A stretch of 64,000 nt of DNA from Calliopum simillimum (Eukaryota; Arthropoda; Insecta; Diptera; Lauxaniidae), in assembly GCA_951812925.1 (NCBI GenBank), contig OX638368.1, positions 121,543,309 to 121,607,308 of the forward strand, given 5' to 3'. This document shows, piece after piece, positions 1 to 12,621 of the stretch; positions within the stretch are counted from its first letter, which is position 1; each line of letters starts with the position of its first letter. A program made the position numbers and the translations under genes. The notes under the pieces were generated by a model. It was not told the DNA's origin, ran no database searches, and was given only the letters and a program-made list of their open reading frames with translations.

Positions 1-190
1 TGTTTTGAACATAATCTGAATCGATACGTGACAATATGAACGTGACATTTTTTCCACCATACAAATTTTAAAATGAAAATCTGCCGATTTTAACTTCAGA
101 TGATTCAGAATCAAAATTTATTTGAAAATGATATTCAGCTATTTAAGCGCAATTTTTGGAGTCCCACGATAATTCGTAGGAATGACAAAT

Positions 191-413
191 ATATCGATAG
201 ATCCATCGTTTAAGTTGGTAACTCAAGTTATTAACTTTTTACGAAATCTGCTTATTAGATTCCATCTTCAAATGTAAAATTTTGGTATATCTAGCTTGAA
301 ATTTTTAAGGGCTGGAAGCTATTTTTGAAGTTACAACTTAAATATATTTTTGTGAAAAACACTGTCCCGTAAAAAATTTAATTACCAACTTATACTTTGG
401 ATGTATCGATATG
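191..413. mobile_element. Inverted-repeat MITE, family A, copy 1
   Basis: A short element whose two ends are imperfect inverted copies of each other. The left end starts ATATCGAT and continues with 'AAGTTGGTAACTCAAGTT'; the right end carries the complement and finishes in ATCGATAT. No coding capacity is visible. A second, better preserved copy lies at 9249..9490, which supports a mobile family rather than chance. The superfamily cannot be assigned. Confidence 0.65.
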
Positions 414-1730
414 TATTCTATTACAAAGGAAAAATAAGAAAAATAAGTATGAATCGTTTTGAAATTCCATTCAGCAAACAAAATTTTTAATCTGTGAACA
501 AAATCTGACTTTCTTCATAAGAATGCATAAGGAAGTTAAGGTTCCCTTGCGGGTTATTTTCGGATTGTATACGCTATAAGTTCGGGTATTTTATTCATGA
601 ATTGAATTGGTTTTTTTGTTCACATTTAATTGAATAACAAAAAAAGCACTAATGCAATTAAATATTATTATAAAGCAATAAATAAATTTGTCATCAGTTT
701 TAAAGTAAAAAAAAAAAAAAAAAAATAAAATTCTTCAGAATGCAATCTCAAGTGGTAAAATTTAATATTGAAACGTACGCCATAAGAAATTGAAGACCAC
801 AAACGTTTTCTTTTTTTAATTTTGATTAAAATCACATACTCAATGGGCAGTAATATTTAAACGTTATTAAAACAAGAAATATATATCTTTATTTGCTACA
901 TTTCCTCTTTTTTTTAGTGCTATATGAAATTAATATGAAAATTGCAATCTCGTCGTTATTTATGTTGATAACGCGATAAACAAATTGAAAGCCAACGACA
1001 ATAGCAACAAATCACAGCATTTATTTAGCACGTGCTGTAAAAAAAATAAAAAATAAAATTTAAATGCAAATAAAATCAACAAATGTTAATTGGAAAAAAT
1101 TTATATTTTACAACGTCAACAGCAGCAGGCAGCAGCAGTTGCTAAGGGGGTTGTTCGCAGCAATGCAAGTTGCTTATGGTGATGATGCTGACTGACGTCT
1201 GTTACGACGACAACAAAAGCGGTAGTATTTTGAATCATTAGTAGGAAATGCGTTTTAAGGTGTATTTGGCGGCGCATGATAAAGTTTTTATGTAATTTAT
1301 ATATTAAATATTTTAAATTGCTACTTATATGACAATGGTAACTTTAAGGTAACATCTGCTGCTAACTTTTAAACATTTTCTTATTGTAAGCGGAGAAATG
1401 TAAACTTTGCGATTACAATAAAATTCAACTTTTTGTTAACTTTTCGATACTTTTTTTAGATAACTTTTGAAATACTTTACAATAACTTAACTGTTTAGAT
1501 AGGAAAGGAAAAACAATTTAATTTTTTCAAGGGTTCTACTTTAGAAATATAATAATATTACATAATATTTCAAAAATACACGGAAATTAAAGTTTTTTTA
1601 ATTTTTGTAGCGAAAATCGTTGAAAAATTTTCAAACTTTTGCTAATCTTCGTTTATTGTACATACATATCTATTAAAAACTGCCAAAAAATTTCAAAGTT
1701 GCTTTGAAGGAAATATTAGCATAGTAAAAT

Positions 1731-1842
1731 TATCAAACAGCATGATAAAAATTAACAAGCAGCATGGTAAAAATTATCAAACAGCATGGTAAAAATTACC
1801 AAACAGCATAGTAAAAATTATCAAACAGCATAGTAATTTTTA
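1731..1842. repeat. 22-bp tandem repeat, about five copies
   Basis: Five consecutive units of about 22 bp, each containing 'CAGCATGGTAAAAAT' with small changes (GATAAA, AGTAAA). The last unit runs into an AT-rich stretch. It is a short local minisatellite with no reading frame or known function. Confidence 0.75.
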
Positions 1843-3302
1843 CAAAATACAATTTTTTTTAAGCAATTAATAATTTAAAAATGACATTTAAATAAAAAAA
1901 AAACAATTAAGGATCTATCATTTGAACGCTTTTTACAGCCCGTTTCTGGTGATTTTCATAAATTTTTTCCATCCGTTTATTCCAATAGACTCAAGCTTAT
2001 ATTATTTAAGTATTTTTCTACTTTCAAATAAAATTTCTCTGTGAAAAATAAACGAAATCAATAATTTTAAAGTAGAAAACATTGCATCATGTAAATTATG
2101 CTATAGCATCAAAGAGTTAAGTCTAAATAAATCATTTTACTTAGTTTAACTCAATGCAAAATTGGCTGTAATTTAATTTTTCATGTAAAAAGTACTTCCG
2201 TAAATAACCAAATGAATTATGGCATGTTGTTATTATATGATTTTAGCAAAAACAAAAAAATAAAGTTGTTGCCCTAGGATAGTTAGTCACTTCAGCAAGA
2301 AAACAAAAAAATGATAATCAGCATCAGTAGCATTACAGGTTACAAAATGTTGTTTTTTTTCCTGTTTACAACTTGTACTGACTGGTTGGTTGTAATAAGC
2401 AAATTCAAATTCCTGTTTCAAAATGCAACAACACACAATGCAGTGATCTTCGTCTTGATCGTCCGTCATCATTTATTCGTTTTATTGCTGCTGCTTTTGT
2501 CTTTTTGCCTCAAAGATTTTGATGATTCACTTAAGAATTTTAAAAATAATATAAAAAAAAAAAATGTACATTCTTAATGATAAAGCAAAGGTCTTGCATG
2601 CAGTTAAACTTTGTAAATAGCCATTTAATTGTTTCAATCTATAGAAACTTGGGGAAACCCTTGCATAAAATGAGTTTGGAATTTAATGGAATTGATGAAA
2701 AATTATGAAATTTTAATAAAAAAGATTACATACTTAGAATGAGGGAAATTTGTTGGTGCTAAAAATAAATAATGTTAGACATACTACATACATATATATT
2801 TTTAATTGTCTAAACTGATTTGTTTTGAAATAACTAATTTATTTAGCTACATTGACGTCAGAAGTGTTTGCGACACACAGATAGATGATTTAAGATGCTT
2901 GTTTGTTAAAATAATTTATGTACGTCAGTTTTAAAAAGGACACTGACGTTTTTACATTTGAATTGGTTATTGTGAAAAATGATTTATACATCAAAATTTA
3001 AAACTTTTTATAGGAAATGTAAAATATTTCGTCAGATAATGTAAGGTCTACAGCGCAGTAAATTTTTTGTAATTTAAAAAGAAATTAAATTAAATACATA
3101 TATTACGTGAAACTCAAGTAACATGCTTTCATTCTAAAGATCATTATTTAATAGCTATGAAAAGTAAAACGTTGCTTATACGATAATAGACAGATGTGTT
3201 TTTTCTTATCTGATCTTAAAAGATAACTTTTACTTTGCATTTTTTATATGAATATATTTTTAAATGATTTAGATAAGTGACAAAACAAAAAACATGAAGT
3301 CA

Positions 3303-3881
3303 CCCTGCAGGCAAACGGACTAGTTCAAGTGTAGTTCATTAACTAGTTCCCTACCAACCAGTACTAGTCCGACTTCAATCTCTTTTGCATGCAAGCAACT
3401 GTTCTTTTTTGTGTTGATGTCCTACGAAATTTCAATTGTCCCTTTCTGCATTACGTTTACACTAGTCCGGGGCTAGTTGTGGTGTGAAGTAGTCTTTTAA
3501 CAACTAGTCTTCAACCAGTGGTTTTGTGTGTAGTCAACCTACAGTATTTTTTTTTTTTTTGTTTGATTTCAGTTTATATTATTTTAAAATAAATTAAATA
3601 AAATTAAATTACATTCATAACAACATTAACAAATATGAATTCATTAATAAAATTTTTTCCACAATTTATTTTCACACATAATTTAAGTGACAAAAAAAAC
3701 ACAAATTATTTCAAAAGCTAAAACGTATATTGTATTTTATTTTCGTTACGATTCGAATTTACTTGCTCATACAAACTGATATCAAACTGGCCCCCAATGC
3801 ATCCCTTTTTCACTAGTTTCGGGCTAGTACTAACCGTGAACTAGTATTTTTTGTAGACTGGCTCATATTTTTACTGCAGGG
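3303..3881. mobile_element. Repeat element with CCCTGCAG / CTGCAGGG ends
   Basis: The element opens with CCCTGCAG and closes with CTGCAGGG. The interior is unusually rich in CTAGT words (ACTAGTTC, CTAGTCCG, GGGCTAGT) placed in inverted orientation near both ends. A similar end, with ACTAGTCCGATTAACTGCAG, recurs at about 62146..62171, which suggests a dispersed family. No coding capacity and no clear target duplication were found. Confidence 0.5.
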
Positions 3882-4188
3882 CAGTGCTATGCTTTTCTTT
3901 CTTTCTCTTTGTGCTTTATCCTTTTTTCAGCTCTGTGTGATTGTGCATTTTGTTGTTTTTAATATTGAAAAATTTGTATTGAATTTAAAGTCAAAATATT
4001 AACATAATTTTTACTTTGTGCACATCTACACACAAATACCTTTCAAATGGTGTATAATTAAGAGTCGTACTTAATTGCTAAAATAGTAAAATAGGTAGGA
4101 CAAATTTTTGTCATGCGTATTAACATATGTATTGATAAAAAAAAATTAAGCTCAAAAATATAAAATAAAAATTATATTCAAATCTTAC

Positions 4189-7100
4189 CATAGACTGCAG
4201 GACTCGAGCAGCTTCTTGTCAGCGCAGCACGACTCATACTGGGAGGTTGTTCTTCACATGGTGAGGTGGCGGTTAAATTCTCTTTTGAACGTTTGTTTGG
4301 ATAATCCTTGTGGTTAGCTACAATTTGATAGATGATGTGAAAAGAAAATTGTATTAGTTAAATGTGTAAATCAGTCAGCTTAAATAGGTACTATCGTATA
4401 ATGTAAGTTCAAGGTAAATTAGGCAAAACAAAAAAAATTTATGGGTCAATAAATAATAAACAAATAAAAAGCAAAGATAAAAATTACTATGACGATAGCG
4501 TATTTTTGTTTTCTTATTTTACAACAGCAGTTGACGTCATAGTCAACAAATTATAAAAATAATAAGCAAAATTTAAAATTTTATATTTGTAGGAAAATTT
4601 TAAACAGAAGTCAAAGAGCAACAGTAAAATAAAGTAGTAATATTTTGCAATGTTTTTATTCTTATTTTATTTTTTAAATAGCGTACAAATTTTACAATAT
4701 ATTGTACAAATCTGTGGACTTTTGACAAAACAACCTAAATCGAGATAAGACGATTCTCCAGGATTTTAGTCCTAAATATAAAATTTAAATACGCTTCTAT
4801 TGGTATAATCGCCATGTCTCTATGATTTCTTCTTCCAGAGATATAACGGTGTCCCATAGTACACGCAAGATTTGAACTTAGCGCCATTCGTGCGGTGAAG
4901 AGTAATGAACCAAAGAAAAAAATAATTTGACAGTTGACACTTTAAGATTAATAAAAATGTATGGAAAGAGGAGATTCAACGCTGCATCAACGAAATTGAG
5001 CCACATTATTGAAAAGTAGTTAATCAGTTTTTAGGCTCTCCTGAAAAGTTGCAATTTCGAGTTAGGTTGTTTTGTCAAAAGTCCACAGAAATGTACATAG
5101 TAAGATTCAAACCGAAAAAAGTGGAAGCAAAACAATTTTAAACAAATAGTAACGATAAGAGCTCGAATATACATATGTACATTTGTATATATTTATTTAT
5201 AACAAAAAAAAAAAAAAAAGAAACAACAAAACATGAGGCTGACGCAAAGTCGCATATTTGTATGGAAAATTAATTCAGTATTGAAACGTAAGCGTGTAAC
5301 CACAACGGAAAATTCGAATGCGAAATTTAAAGAAAAGGATTAACATATTTTGAAGGGTGGTCTAATTAATCACGGTGTACATGAAGAATTTTATTTCACC
5401 AAATTGGAAATAGTTTGCTCATCGCCGCTTTTTCACGTAGAATATTTCTGATGACATTTTTGAGCTCTGAAGAAAGATGAAAATATTTTTCATAAAAAAA
5501 ATTTTTTATGAAAAAATTTCTTGCAAAAAATGAGTTCTAATGAGAGATCTGGATAGCACTCGAAGAGTTCTAAAGAATATCCTAGTAACATTTTTCCAAA
5601 ATATCCGTACCTTTCATTTTAGTCGAAAAATCAGAAATATTTTCGGTTTTTACTAAGTACTCGAAAAGGAATATCAGTAAAAAAGTTCTGGATTGTGCTC
5701 GATGAGTTCTAAAGAAAATCCTAGCAACATTTTTCCAAAATATTCGTACTTTTCATAAGTACTGGCTGTGAGCCCTTTTAGATCAACTGATTATAAAAAC
5801 ACTGCGCTAGCCGAAACATAACGACAGTTTTTAGTAGGGATTACAATTCAATGATCATAAAAACATATACGGTTTACTTTTGGTTCACGAGATATTCCAG
5901 CTTGAAAATTAGTCAAATGCATTTTTGAACGTCCCACATTTTAAATTCGTCGCTTTTTCTAAAAGCATAAGCTTTTATCTTTAAAATGATGAAAAAATTC
6001 ACAATTTATCGAAATGAAATGAAACTAAATATTTATGAAAGTTATAGCTATTTAAAAATTATTTCATATTTCAACATGTACAACATGTCGTATGAGTAAC
6101 ATTTAATTAATATGGAAAAATCAATTTTCTTATTAACACTTTTCTGAGGTTGTGAACACTTAATAAGTTAGAAAAAGTAAAAAATATTCCATGAAACAAA
6201 AAAATTTAACGGAAATCTTGATTTTTTTCTTCAAGTGTATGTAATATGAATTAAACATAACCTCAATTCCGGTAGCAACAATTGCTGATGTCTTTACGCT
6301 ATTGTTGTTGCTGCTACTTATCAGCATGAATTTCAATTTGGAATATGTACATGCAACAACGAAAACATTACGAATATTTAATGCGGTTTTCTTTTTTGAT
6401 TTTTATTCAAGAGTTTTTTTTTTGCTACATTTTTTTGTATGAAAAAAGCGATAAGGAAATAAAATATTGACAGTTGTAGCGCATAATTTGGCATAAAATT
6501 AAAATATTTTATGGAATTAAAAAAGAAAAAAAAAGGAAAAGTTGTAAATGTTATCAGTAAACGATGAAAGAAAACAACAATACAAGTTTTGTGTACACTG
6601 TTGTGTACAGTTAAAAAAAGTTATTGAAGTAACAACAAATAATAACAACAAAACCACAACTACATACTTTCATAGTGTTAATAGTAGTAGTAGTAGTGAT
6701 GATTAAAAAAGCCAACAAACTACAGTCACAACAACAGCAACAACAACATAAATTAACCGCATATGTAGCTTAGCATAAAGCCAACGAAAAGTACAACAAC
6801 AATAACCAGCCACAGCAGCAGCACCAACAACTCGACGAACTCGAAAGGTCGTTTCTAATCGGATCAAAAGTGTTGCCTACTCCACATTTTTGCTTTGCTG
6901 CTAACTTCTTGTGTGCAATAAACTGAACAGAGAGTGGTGACTCATGTTTGTGGCGTAGTATGAAGTTGTTCGTCATTCATTGAAGTTGTAACTGTTTCGC
7001 ATGGAGTGGGCAAAAATAAAGTTTATGTGGAAGATATTAAAAGGCAGTCCTTATTTTTCGCTTATTGTACGATGTGCCTAAAAAAATGTCTTATTAGAAA

Positions 7101-10100
7101 ATGTTTCCCAACATGAATGGTCATCTAAAGCAAGGGTGTCAGCGTAGAACAAAAGTGAGCCAATTTTGGCTCGCCTACAAAAACAAGAATATTTCAACAA
7201 TTTTTTAAATTTCTGAGAACTACAACACGCACGAAAAATGTTTGTTGTTTTTTTTTGAGCTCGTCAAAATTCGCGGAATTAAAATATTTATGAAAAATTG
7301 TTTTTGTTGTTTCGCATAGAAAAAAACAACAAACATTTTTCGTGTGTGTTGTAGTTCTCAGAAATTTAAGAAATTATTGAAATATTGTTGTTGTTGCAAA
7401 CGAGCCACCAAAAAAACAACAAAAAATAGGTTTTGCGATTGTTGTAGTTGAAGTTGTTGTAAAAGCGAAAATTTTGCGCTGACTGCGCTTGGCTCAGTGA
7501 TTTGAAAACGCTGACACCCTTGATCTAAAGCAGAGTACTTATTTGTAGATACTACCCAACTGTTTTAACCGTACAGCTTTCTTTGCCTTAATCCTAGTAA
7601 CTCTACCGATTTGCAAACTTAAGTCTAGGCTAGGTAGGTCAAAATCATTTCTAATCTAAGCCAAGAATATAATTCAGTCGCAAAGTGAATTTGCATATAT
7701 ATCGTCGGAAATTGCATCTTCCAAATTTTTTTAAGAGTATTATAGGGTCATACAATACTGAACATATCGTCAACTCCAATTTTATAGTTTTGAGATAATT
7801 CAATTTAAAGGTTTTGGAAAATTTGAATTTACACTGATTTTCGACTTTTCCAGTTTGGTTTTTTGCTAATAACTTCGCAATTGTGCCACTGTAGAGAACT
7901 GTTAGACAAGATTATGCACCAAACCATGAAGAAGAAAAAAAAATTTGTTTAATTTTAAAACCAAAAAGTATTTATATAGAACAGTGCCAAAAAAAAGTAT
8001 TAATTTTAAACTATTTTGAAATAAATTTCAGGCCCCTATTGCGGTTGTCGATTTGCGATAAAATCGATGGCCATCGATTGTTTCTACTGGCCCTATCTTT
8101 GAAACCTATGCACCGATTTGAATAAAGTTTTCGCCATTTGATTGCAAATGACTTTAACTGACATGTAAGATGTAAATCAGTGGAATCGGTGATGTAATTT
8201 CATAGATAGGACTAGAAGAAAATATCGATGGCCATCGATTTTATTGCAAATCGACAACCGCAATAGGGGCCTCATACTTTTTGGGAATAAATTTTATACT
8301 TTTTTGGAATAAATTTCAAACTTTTTTGGAAAAAAATTGGAATTTAATACCAAAAAGATTTTAAATCAATACTTAAGAGAATCAAAAGTAAACTATCATT
8401 TCTTAAGTATGTAGGCCACTTATCCTAAGAATGATAATTTGTATTGAAGTGACGATATCATTTAACAAATTTACAATATTTTTGCATTTTGTAATCCTCA
8501 AGTAGCGTATATTTTGATTATAGCTTTGGATGGTATTCGCAATGAAATACATATACGATAATAGCCAGAAAAGTTTTAAAAGATTGATAGCCTGAAACTG
8601 TATCTCTATAATGTGAGTGACTGATTTTCAACTGCTTATATGTATCTTAAAAGCCGAATTGAAATTTTTATAAGCAAACTTTATTCCGCAACTTCAAATG
8701 AACGTTAACTAGATTCGAAACCAGAATTTACTCTCTAATTCTGTATCTCGAAAAAGTGATTGATTTTGAAATACTTTTAAAAAAATATATCGTTGCGTAA
8801 ATTGTTAACTATCCTATCTTTTTTTATAACTTTTTGGAGAGCTAAAAACAGCTCAGAACTCTACTTCTCTTAAAGTTTGCTGAAATTTTTGTCAGAATGA
8901 CGATCTATAAAAAAACATTTATCTAAACTTCAGTAGTAATGGAGTTCTAATCTGTTTTTTAGCTCTCTTGAAACTTACAAAAAAAGAAAGATAGGATAGT
9001 TTACAATTGACATTTGTGCAAAGATGGCAAAACTAGGTATCAAGGATTTTTTGTGAAATGAGGTATTGTTCTTGGTGAGATCTACAAGCTGGCAAAATCA
9101 GATTTGTTCTAGGACTTGTAGTTCCTGAGAAAAACCACTTGAAAAACAGGATATTGTGATTTTTTCAGATCAACTTAAAATTTAATTTTGATTACTGTAA
9201 AATAATGAAAACAAGCAATGCCTAGTTTGGCCATCTTGGCACATATATATATCGATACATCCAACGTATAAAGTTTGGTAACTCAAGTTACAACTTTCTA
9301 ACGGGACAGTGTTTTTCACTTAAAAATACTTAGATTTTGACTTCAAAAATAGCTCCCAGCTCTTAAAAATTTCAAGCTAGATGTACCAATTTGACACAAG
9401 ATGGAGTCTAATACGCAGACTTCAAAAAACGCTGTCCCGTATAAAAGTTGCAACTTGAATTACCAACTTATACGTTGGATGTATCGATATCATCCATAAA
9501 AAAAAATGTTTCAATATTTACTAGACTGGTCAAAAAATAGCATTCTGGGTCTCCTGGGAGAAATAGGGCAACACAATCATTGAAAATTATTCGAAAAACT
9601 TGTCAATCCCTCGAAAACCTTTAAAACTCGTAAAACGTAATGTATCGATGGACGGTCACATATGTTAACGGATCATATGTACATAGGAATTTTAAAGAAA
9701 TTTCAATAAAAGTTAGATTTGATATTTGACATAAGTCGAGAAATATCGAGGCTAAAATAATACTGAAGAAATTTCAACATCAAAAACATCCTGAAAAATT
9801 GGCCAACTAAACTTTAAGACTCGTTAACTCGAAAACGGAGCAAGATATCGGAAAAAAGTTTTCTATTTTTTCGAATTATTTTAGATCGTTTTAGGTGAAA
9901 GCATTGTCAAATCGTGTGAAAAAAAAAGCAACAAGGGTCCAAATTTATCTATTGGAAAGCTACTTAGAACCGAGCAACAAACGTTAGTTAGACATTAGTG
10001 TTCAAATTAATTGTAACAATCCACCCCTATTTCGGGCAGAATAAAAAAGTGTATCTACCGGTACCTACACAACACAAATTAATTTATATAATAAGTTTTT

Positions 10101-11140
10101 CCCCTTTTACATAAATTTCCCACGATAAAATGTTTTAAATAGGGATAACAACACTTGCGGTCTTCCGCTCTTCACTTCTAAAAAAGGCAAAGAGACGCAT
10201 AACTTCCTCCTTTCAACATAACACAACAACAACAACAACCCAACGAGAAGAAATGAAGCTACTTCCAAAAAGAGCGCATTAGAAGCACATCTCTGGTAGC
10301 ATACAAAATTTTTCAAATAGTTTTTTTTTTATTTCTCATAAAAGTTAATAAATCTACCAAAAGTTACAGAAAAAAAAGTAATTTTTGTGAAATGGAATTT
10401 AAAATTTTGAAAAACTTCCACTGAAGGGGTATTTCACATGCTTTCAAATGTGTGCTTCCACGGAAGCGTATTTCATGTGTTTCTGAAGATGTGCATCTCC
10501 GCTAGGACATGCTGTGTTAAAAAAGATAAGCAGTGAGAACAGCACCGGAAGCAGCTTCTCGCTTCCCTAGAAGCGCAACTGAACTCGTTTCAATGCGCTT
10601 CCGTTTCCCGTTGGGAATACACGTACATATGTATGCATGTTGTGCTGCTGTGACAAAATTAGACAAAAAAGTCGAGCATAAAAATTAAAACCAATTTCAA
10701 AGCGTAAACAAAAAAGACAAAAATAATTTAAAAAAGTAAAAATTATTTTTATAAAAATTAATAATCTTTAACTTATGTGCAAATGAAGAGATATAAATAT
10801 AAATACAAGGCATGCAAAAACGCAGAACAAAAGCAACAACAACATCACTAGACACAAGAAAGAAAAACACTTGCCAACGCAGATGACGAAGGCATAAAAT
10901 GTTCTTTTTTTATTGCTGTTGCTGCTATTGTTGTTGTTGTTATGAGTAAGAAATTATTAAATATAAATAAAACAAAAGGAATTCACAAGTAAATTTTTTT
11001 TTGCTTTAAAGACTATTTAAAAGAAGATAAAATTAAAACAAGTAAAACACATGAAAAAAAAATAAAAACTCACCGATTTTGTTGATTGGCATAAATCTCA
11101 GCACAAGACACGGCGATTCTCTCTTTATCCGCATTTTCAT
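4189..11140 (-). CDS. 5' coding exons of an unidentified gene (partial)
   Basis: Two exons join in a consistent frame on the minus strand. Exon 1 codes from ATG 11140 to 11074 (22 codons plus one base) and ends in a strong donor, GTGAGT. An in-frame TAG lies upstream and no earlier in-frame ATG follows it. Exon 2 runs 4317..4189, with acceptor TTGTAG and donor GTAAGAT. It has stops in two frames and is open only in the frame demanded by exon 1. The joined product starts MKMRIKRESPCLVLRFMPIN, and exon 2 ends with a Ser-rich stretch, SRAALTRSCSSPAVY. The message continues past 4189 in phase 1, so 65 codons are visible. The basic, Ser-rich, low-complexity character suggests the disordered N-terminus of a regulatory protein. 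I do not recognise the family. The 6.8 kb intron is filled with MITEs. Splicing is predicted only. Confidence 0.6.
4711..5089. mobile_element. MITE with TCTGTGGACTTTTGAC ends, copy 1
   Basis: The left end TCTGTGGACTTTTGACAAAA is repeated as its exact complement at the right end (TTTTGTCAAAAGTCCACAGA). Matching continues inward through AACCTAA and TCGAG with few changes, giving terminal repeats of over 30 bp. A degraded second copy lies at 55185..55465 with the same interior words (ACGCAAGATTTG, AACGCTGCATCAA). No transposase is encoded. It lies in the long intron of the unidentified gene. Confidence 0.8.
5090..7130. other. Intronic AT-rich DNA with a ~134-bp direct repeat
   Basis: Within the long intron. 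A partial direct repeat is visible: the phrase 'CTAGTAACATTTTTCCAAAA' near 5580 recurs as 'CTAGCAACATTTTTCCAAAA' near 5714, about 134 bp away. CAA/CAG trinucleotide runs lie at 6620..6830. Nothing resembles a gene. Confidence 0.5.
7131..7522. mobile_element. hAT-like MITE with 8-bp target duplication
   Basis: The element begins CAAGGGTGTCAGCG and ends with the exact complement CGCTGACACCCTTG. It is flanked on both sides by the identical octamer ATCTAAAG (7123..7130 and 7523..7530). An 8-bp duplication together with a CARGGG-type terminus is the hAT-superfamily signature. The interior contains a second nested palindrome around 'CTGAGAACTACAACACGC' and its complement. It is non-autonomous. Confidence 0.88.
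8031..8271. mobile_element. Palindromic MITE with GGCCCCTATTGCGG ends
   Basis: The terminal inverted repeats of about 50 bp start GGCCCCTATTGCGGTTGTCG and include a self-complementary ATCGATGGCCATCGAT block near each end. The trinucleotide TCA flanks both sides (8028..8030 and 8272..8274), which fits a 3-bp target duplication as in PIF/Harbinger-type elements. No coding sequence. Confidence 0.8.
8801..9007. mobile_element. Small MITE with ATCCTATCTTT ends
   Basis: The left end reads ATTGTTAACTATCCTATCTT and the right end is its near-exact complement, ending AGTTTACAAT. The interior also carries the words AGAGAGCTAAAAA / AGCTCTCTTGAAA in inverted order. It is about 207 bp, non-coding, intronic. 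Confidence 0.7.
9249..9490. mobile_element. Inverted-repeat MITE, family A, copy 2
   Basis: This copy has inverted ends ATATCGATACATCCAACGTA, followed by an AAGTTGGTAACTCAAGTT block and GGGACAG on both arms. It matches the element at 191..413. The arms are about 80 bp, close to half the element, so a single-stranded copy could fold into a long hairpin. Confidence 0.75.
10239..10615. mobile_element. MITE with CCCAACGGGAA ends, copy 1
   Basis: The ends are CCCAACGAGAA and TTCCCGTTGGG, followed inward by GGAAGC-type words. The interior (TAAATCTACCAAAAGTTACA, AGATAAGCAGTGAGAACAG) is nearly identical to the element at 16069..16453. It lies just upstream of exon 1 of the unidentified gene in transcript terms, inside its long intron. 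Confidence 0.8.
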
Positions 11141-11990
11141 TTCACTTTTATGACTCACGCTGTTGCCGTCACTTTTACACTAGTTTATATTGGCTTTGCG
11201 TTTTTTGTCTCGCTTTTGCTCACCACGTTTACGCGAACACAATTGTCGTTTTGCACTTGAATGAGTGTGCGAGAGTGTTTCATGTGGATTTGTTGTTGCG
11301 TTGCTTTGTGCTGCTGCGGCTCTGTTTCTGAATCACACAAACACTTGAGTAAATTTTTTTTTTCTTCACTTTTAATAATTTAGTTTTTTTCCCTTTTTTT
11401 AATAAAGTGTAAACTTATTAGATAATGAATTAAAAATGCGTAAAATTGTGTTTATTACTAATAACGCTTTTTATCAATATTTTCTTTTTCGGGCTCAAAG
11501 TCACCTCTATTGAATTTAAAGGATTTTTTTTTATGGCTATCGCGGCGTAATTTTCCTTAATTTATGTTTTTTTGGCAGCAAGAATTGTTGCTACAAAAAG
11601 TTGTTGCAACGCGTCAAACGGGTCACAAATTCCAAAATTCCTGTTGTTGAAATTTTTGTAGAGCGACCGATCGACCGCTTTCAATTGAACACGAATTTAA
11701 GGTTTTTCTTTTTTAATGCTACAGAAACCGTTTAAGAAAAGGCACTGAGTTGTTACTTTTTATTTTTCACAATTATATTTATTTATTTTATTTAATTTCT
11801 ATTCACTTGTAGTCCTCTGGTTTTTTCTGTTTAAAGAATTTTTTATTTCTGTTCGTTAATTTTATATTCACAATTACACGGAGCGTTTTTAAATAACGTT
11901 TTGCTTGCATCGACGAGTGAAAAACAATTGACGGCGTCGACCGTCTTCAAAACTTCATTCGTTCGCGCTCTCACTTGCCTCCAGTGTTGC
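11141..11990 (-). promoter_or_regulatory. Probable 5' leader and promoter of the unidentified gene
   Basis: Upstream of the ATG at 11140 is about 800 bp whose character differs from the surrounding MITE-rich DNA: long pyrimidine and purine tracts, CG-containing words (for example GTCGACGCCGTC on the minus strand near 11930..11945) and a purine-rich GTGAGAGCGCGAACGAATG block near 11950..11975. No TATA box is obvious. The transcription start is not determined. The assignment rests on position and composition only. Confidence 0.35.
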
Positions 11991-12188
11991 CAATGAAATA
12001 CATTCAAACTTGAAAAAAAAAATCCTCAATTTTAAACGAAATTTCTCAAATCTGAAAAAAGATGGCGAAATACGATTCAAATTTTAATTTGATGGGAAAA
12101 GTTATGTGTAATCTGTCATATCATTTTCTGCTTATGGTATATTATTTTAAGTTAAATGTCTAATTTCAGATGGTCAAACTTAACAACA

Positions 12189-12449
12189 TATCGTCGGGTC
12201 AAAACTACAACTAGATATCTACATATTTCATGTTTTGAGAAAAAAGCATTTTAAGTTTTTTGAAATTTGTTTTTTGTATGAGATTTGAAGTTTTCTGTTT
12301 TTTATTCTTTATATAAAATTGGATATGGACAGCATTTCAAAAATCCGACTAGACTGGTGAATAGAGCCGTTTTTTCTTCTTGTTTCTGTATACTTAACTC
12401 AAAACGCCAAAAAATTTAGATATCTAGTTGTAGTTTTAACCCGACGATA
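12189..12449. mobile_element. MITE with TATCGTCGGGT ends (TA target), copy 1
   Basis: The left arm TATCGTCGGGTCAAAACTAC is matched by the right arm GTAGTTTTAACCCGACGATA. The inverted repeat continues through CAACTAGATATCTA, giving about 36 bp. TA dinucleotides border both ends, which is compatible with a Tc1/mariner-type target. Related copies start at 20594 and 60344. Confidence 0.8.
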
Positions 12450-12621
12450 TGGTCACTTTGTGACGCCAATAAGACACGTAAAATTAATTCATTAGATAAG
12501 CGAAGCCTTAGTATTTTAATTGGTGTCATTACAGAAAATTATTTTATAAGCAGACACGCCTCAATATTGGGGCTCACTGACGCACAAGATCTTTGTAGAA
12601 GTTGTTAATATCCTGACGTCG

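Larger units (their letters stand above)
1..4188. other. AT-rich non-coding stretch left of the unknown minus-strand gene
   Basis: Apart from the MITE at 191..413, the 22-bp tandem repeat and the CTGCAG-ended element at 3303..3881, this stretch shows A/T runs and short simple repeats, including a CAG-rich patch near 1120..1150. The frames at 2287..2577 lack splice context and protein-like composition. The next exon of the gene at 4189..11140 should lie here or beyond the left edge, but I could not place it. Confidence 0.5.

Noticed and set aside
11970..11995. TGGCAACACTG word as a core promoter motif
   Set aside because: Similar GGCAACACTG occurs at 15148 in gene-free DNA, and the match to known fly core motifs is inexact.
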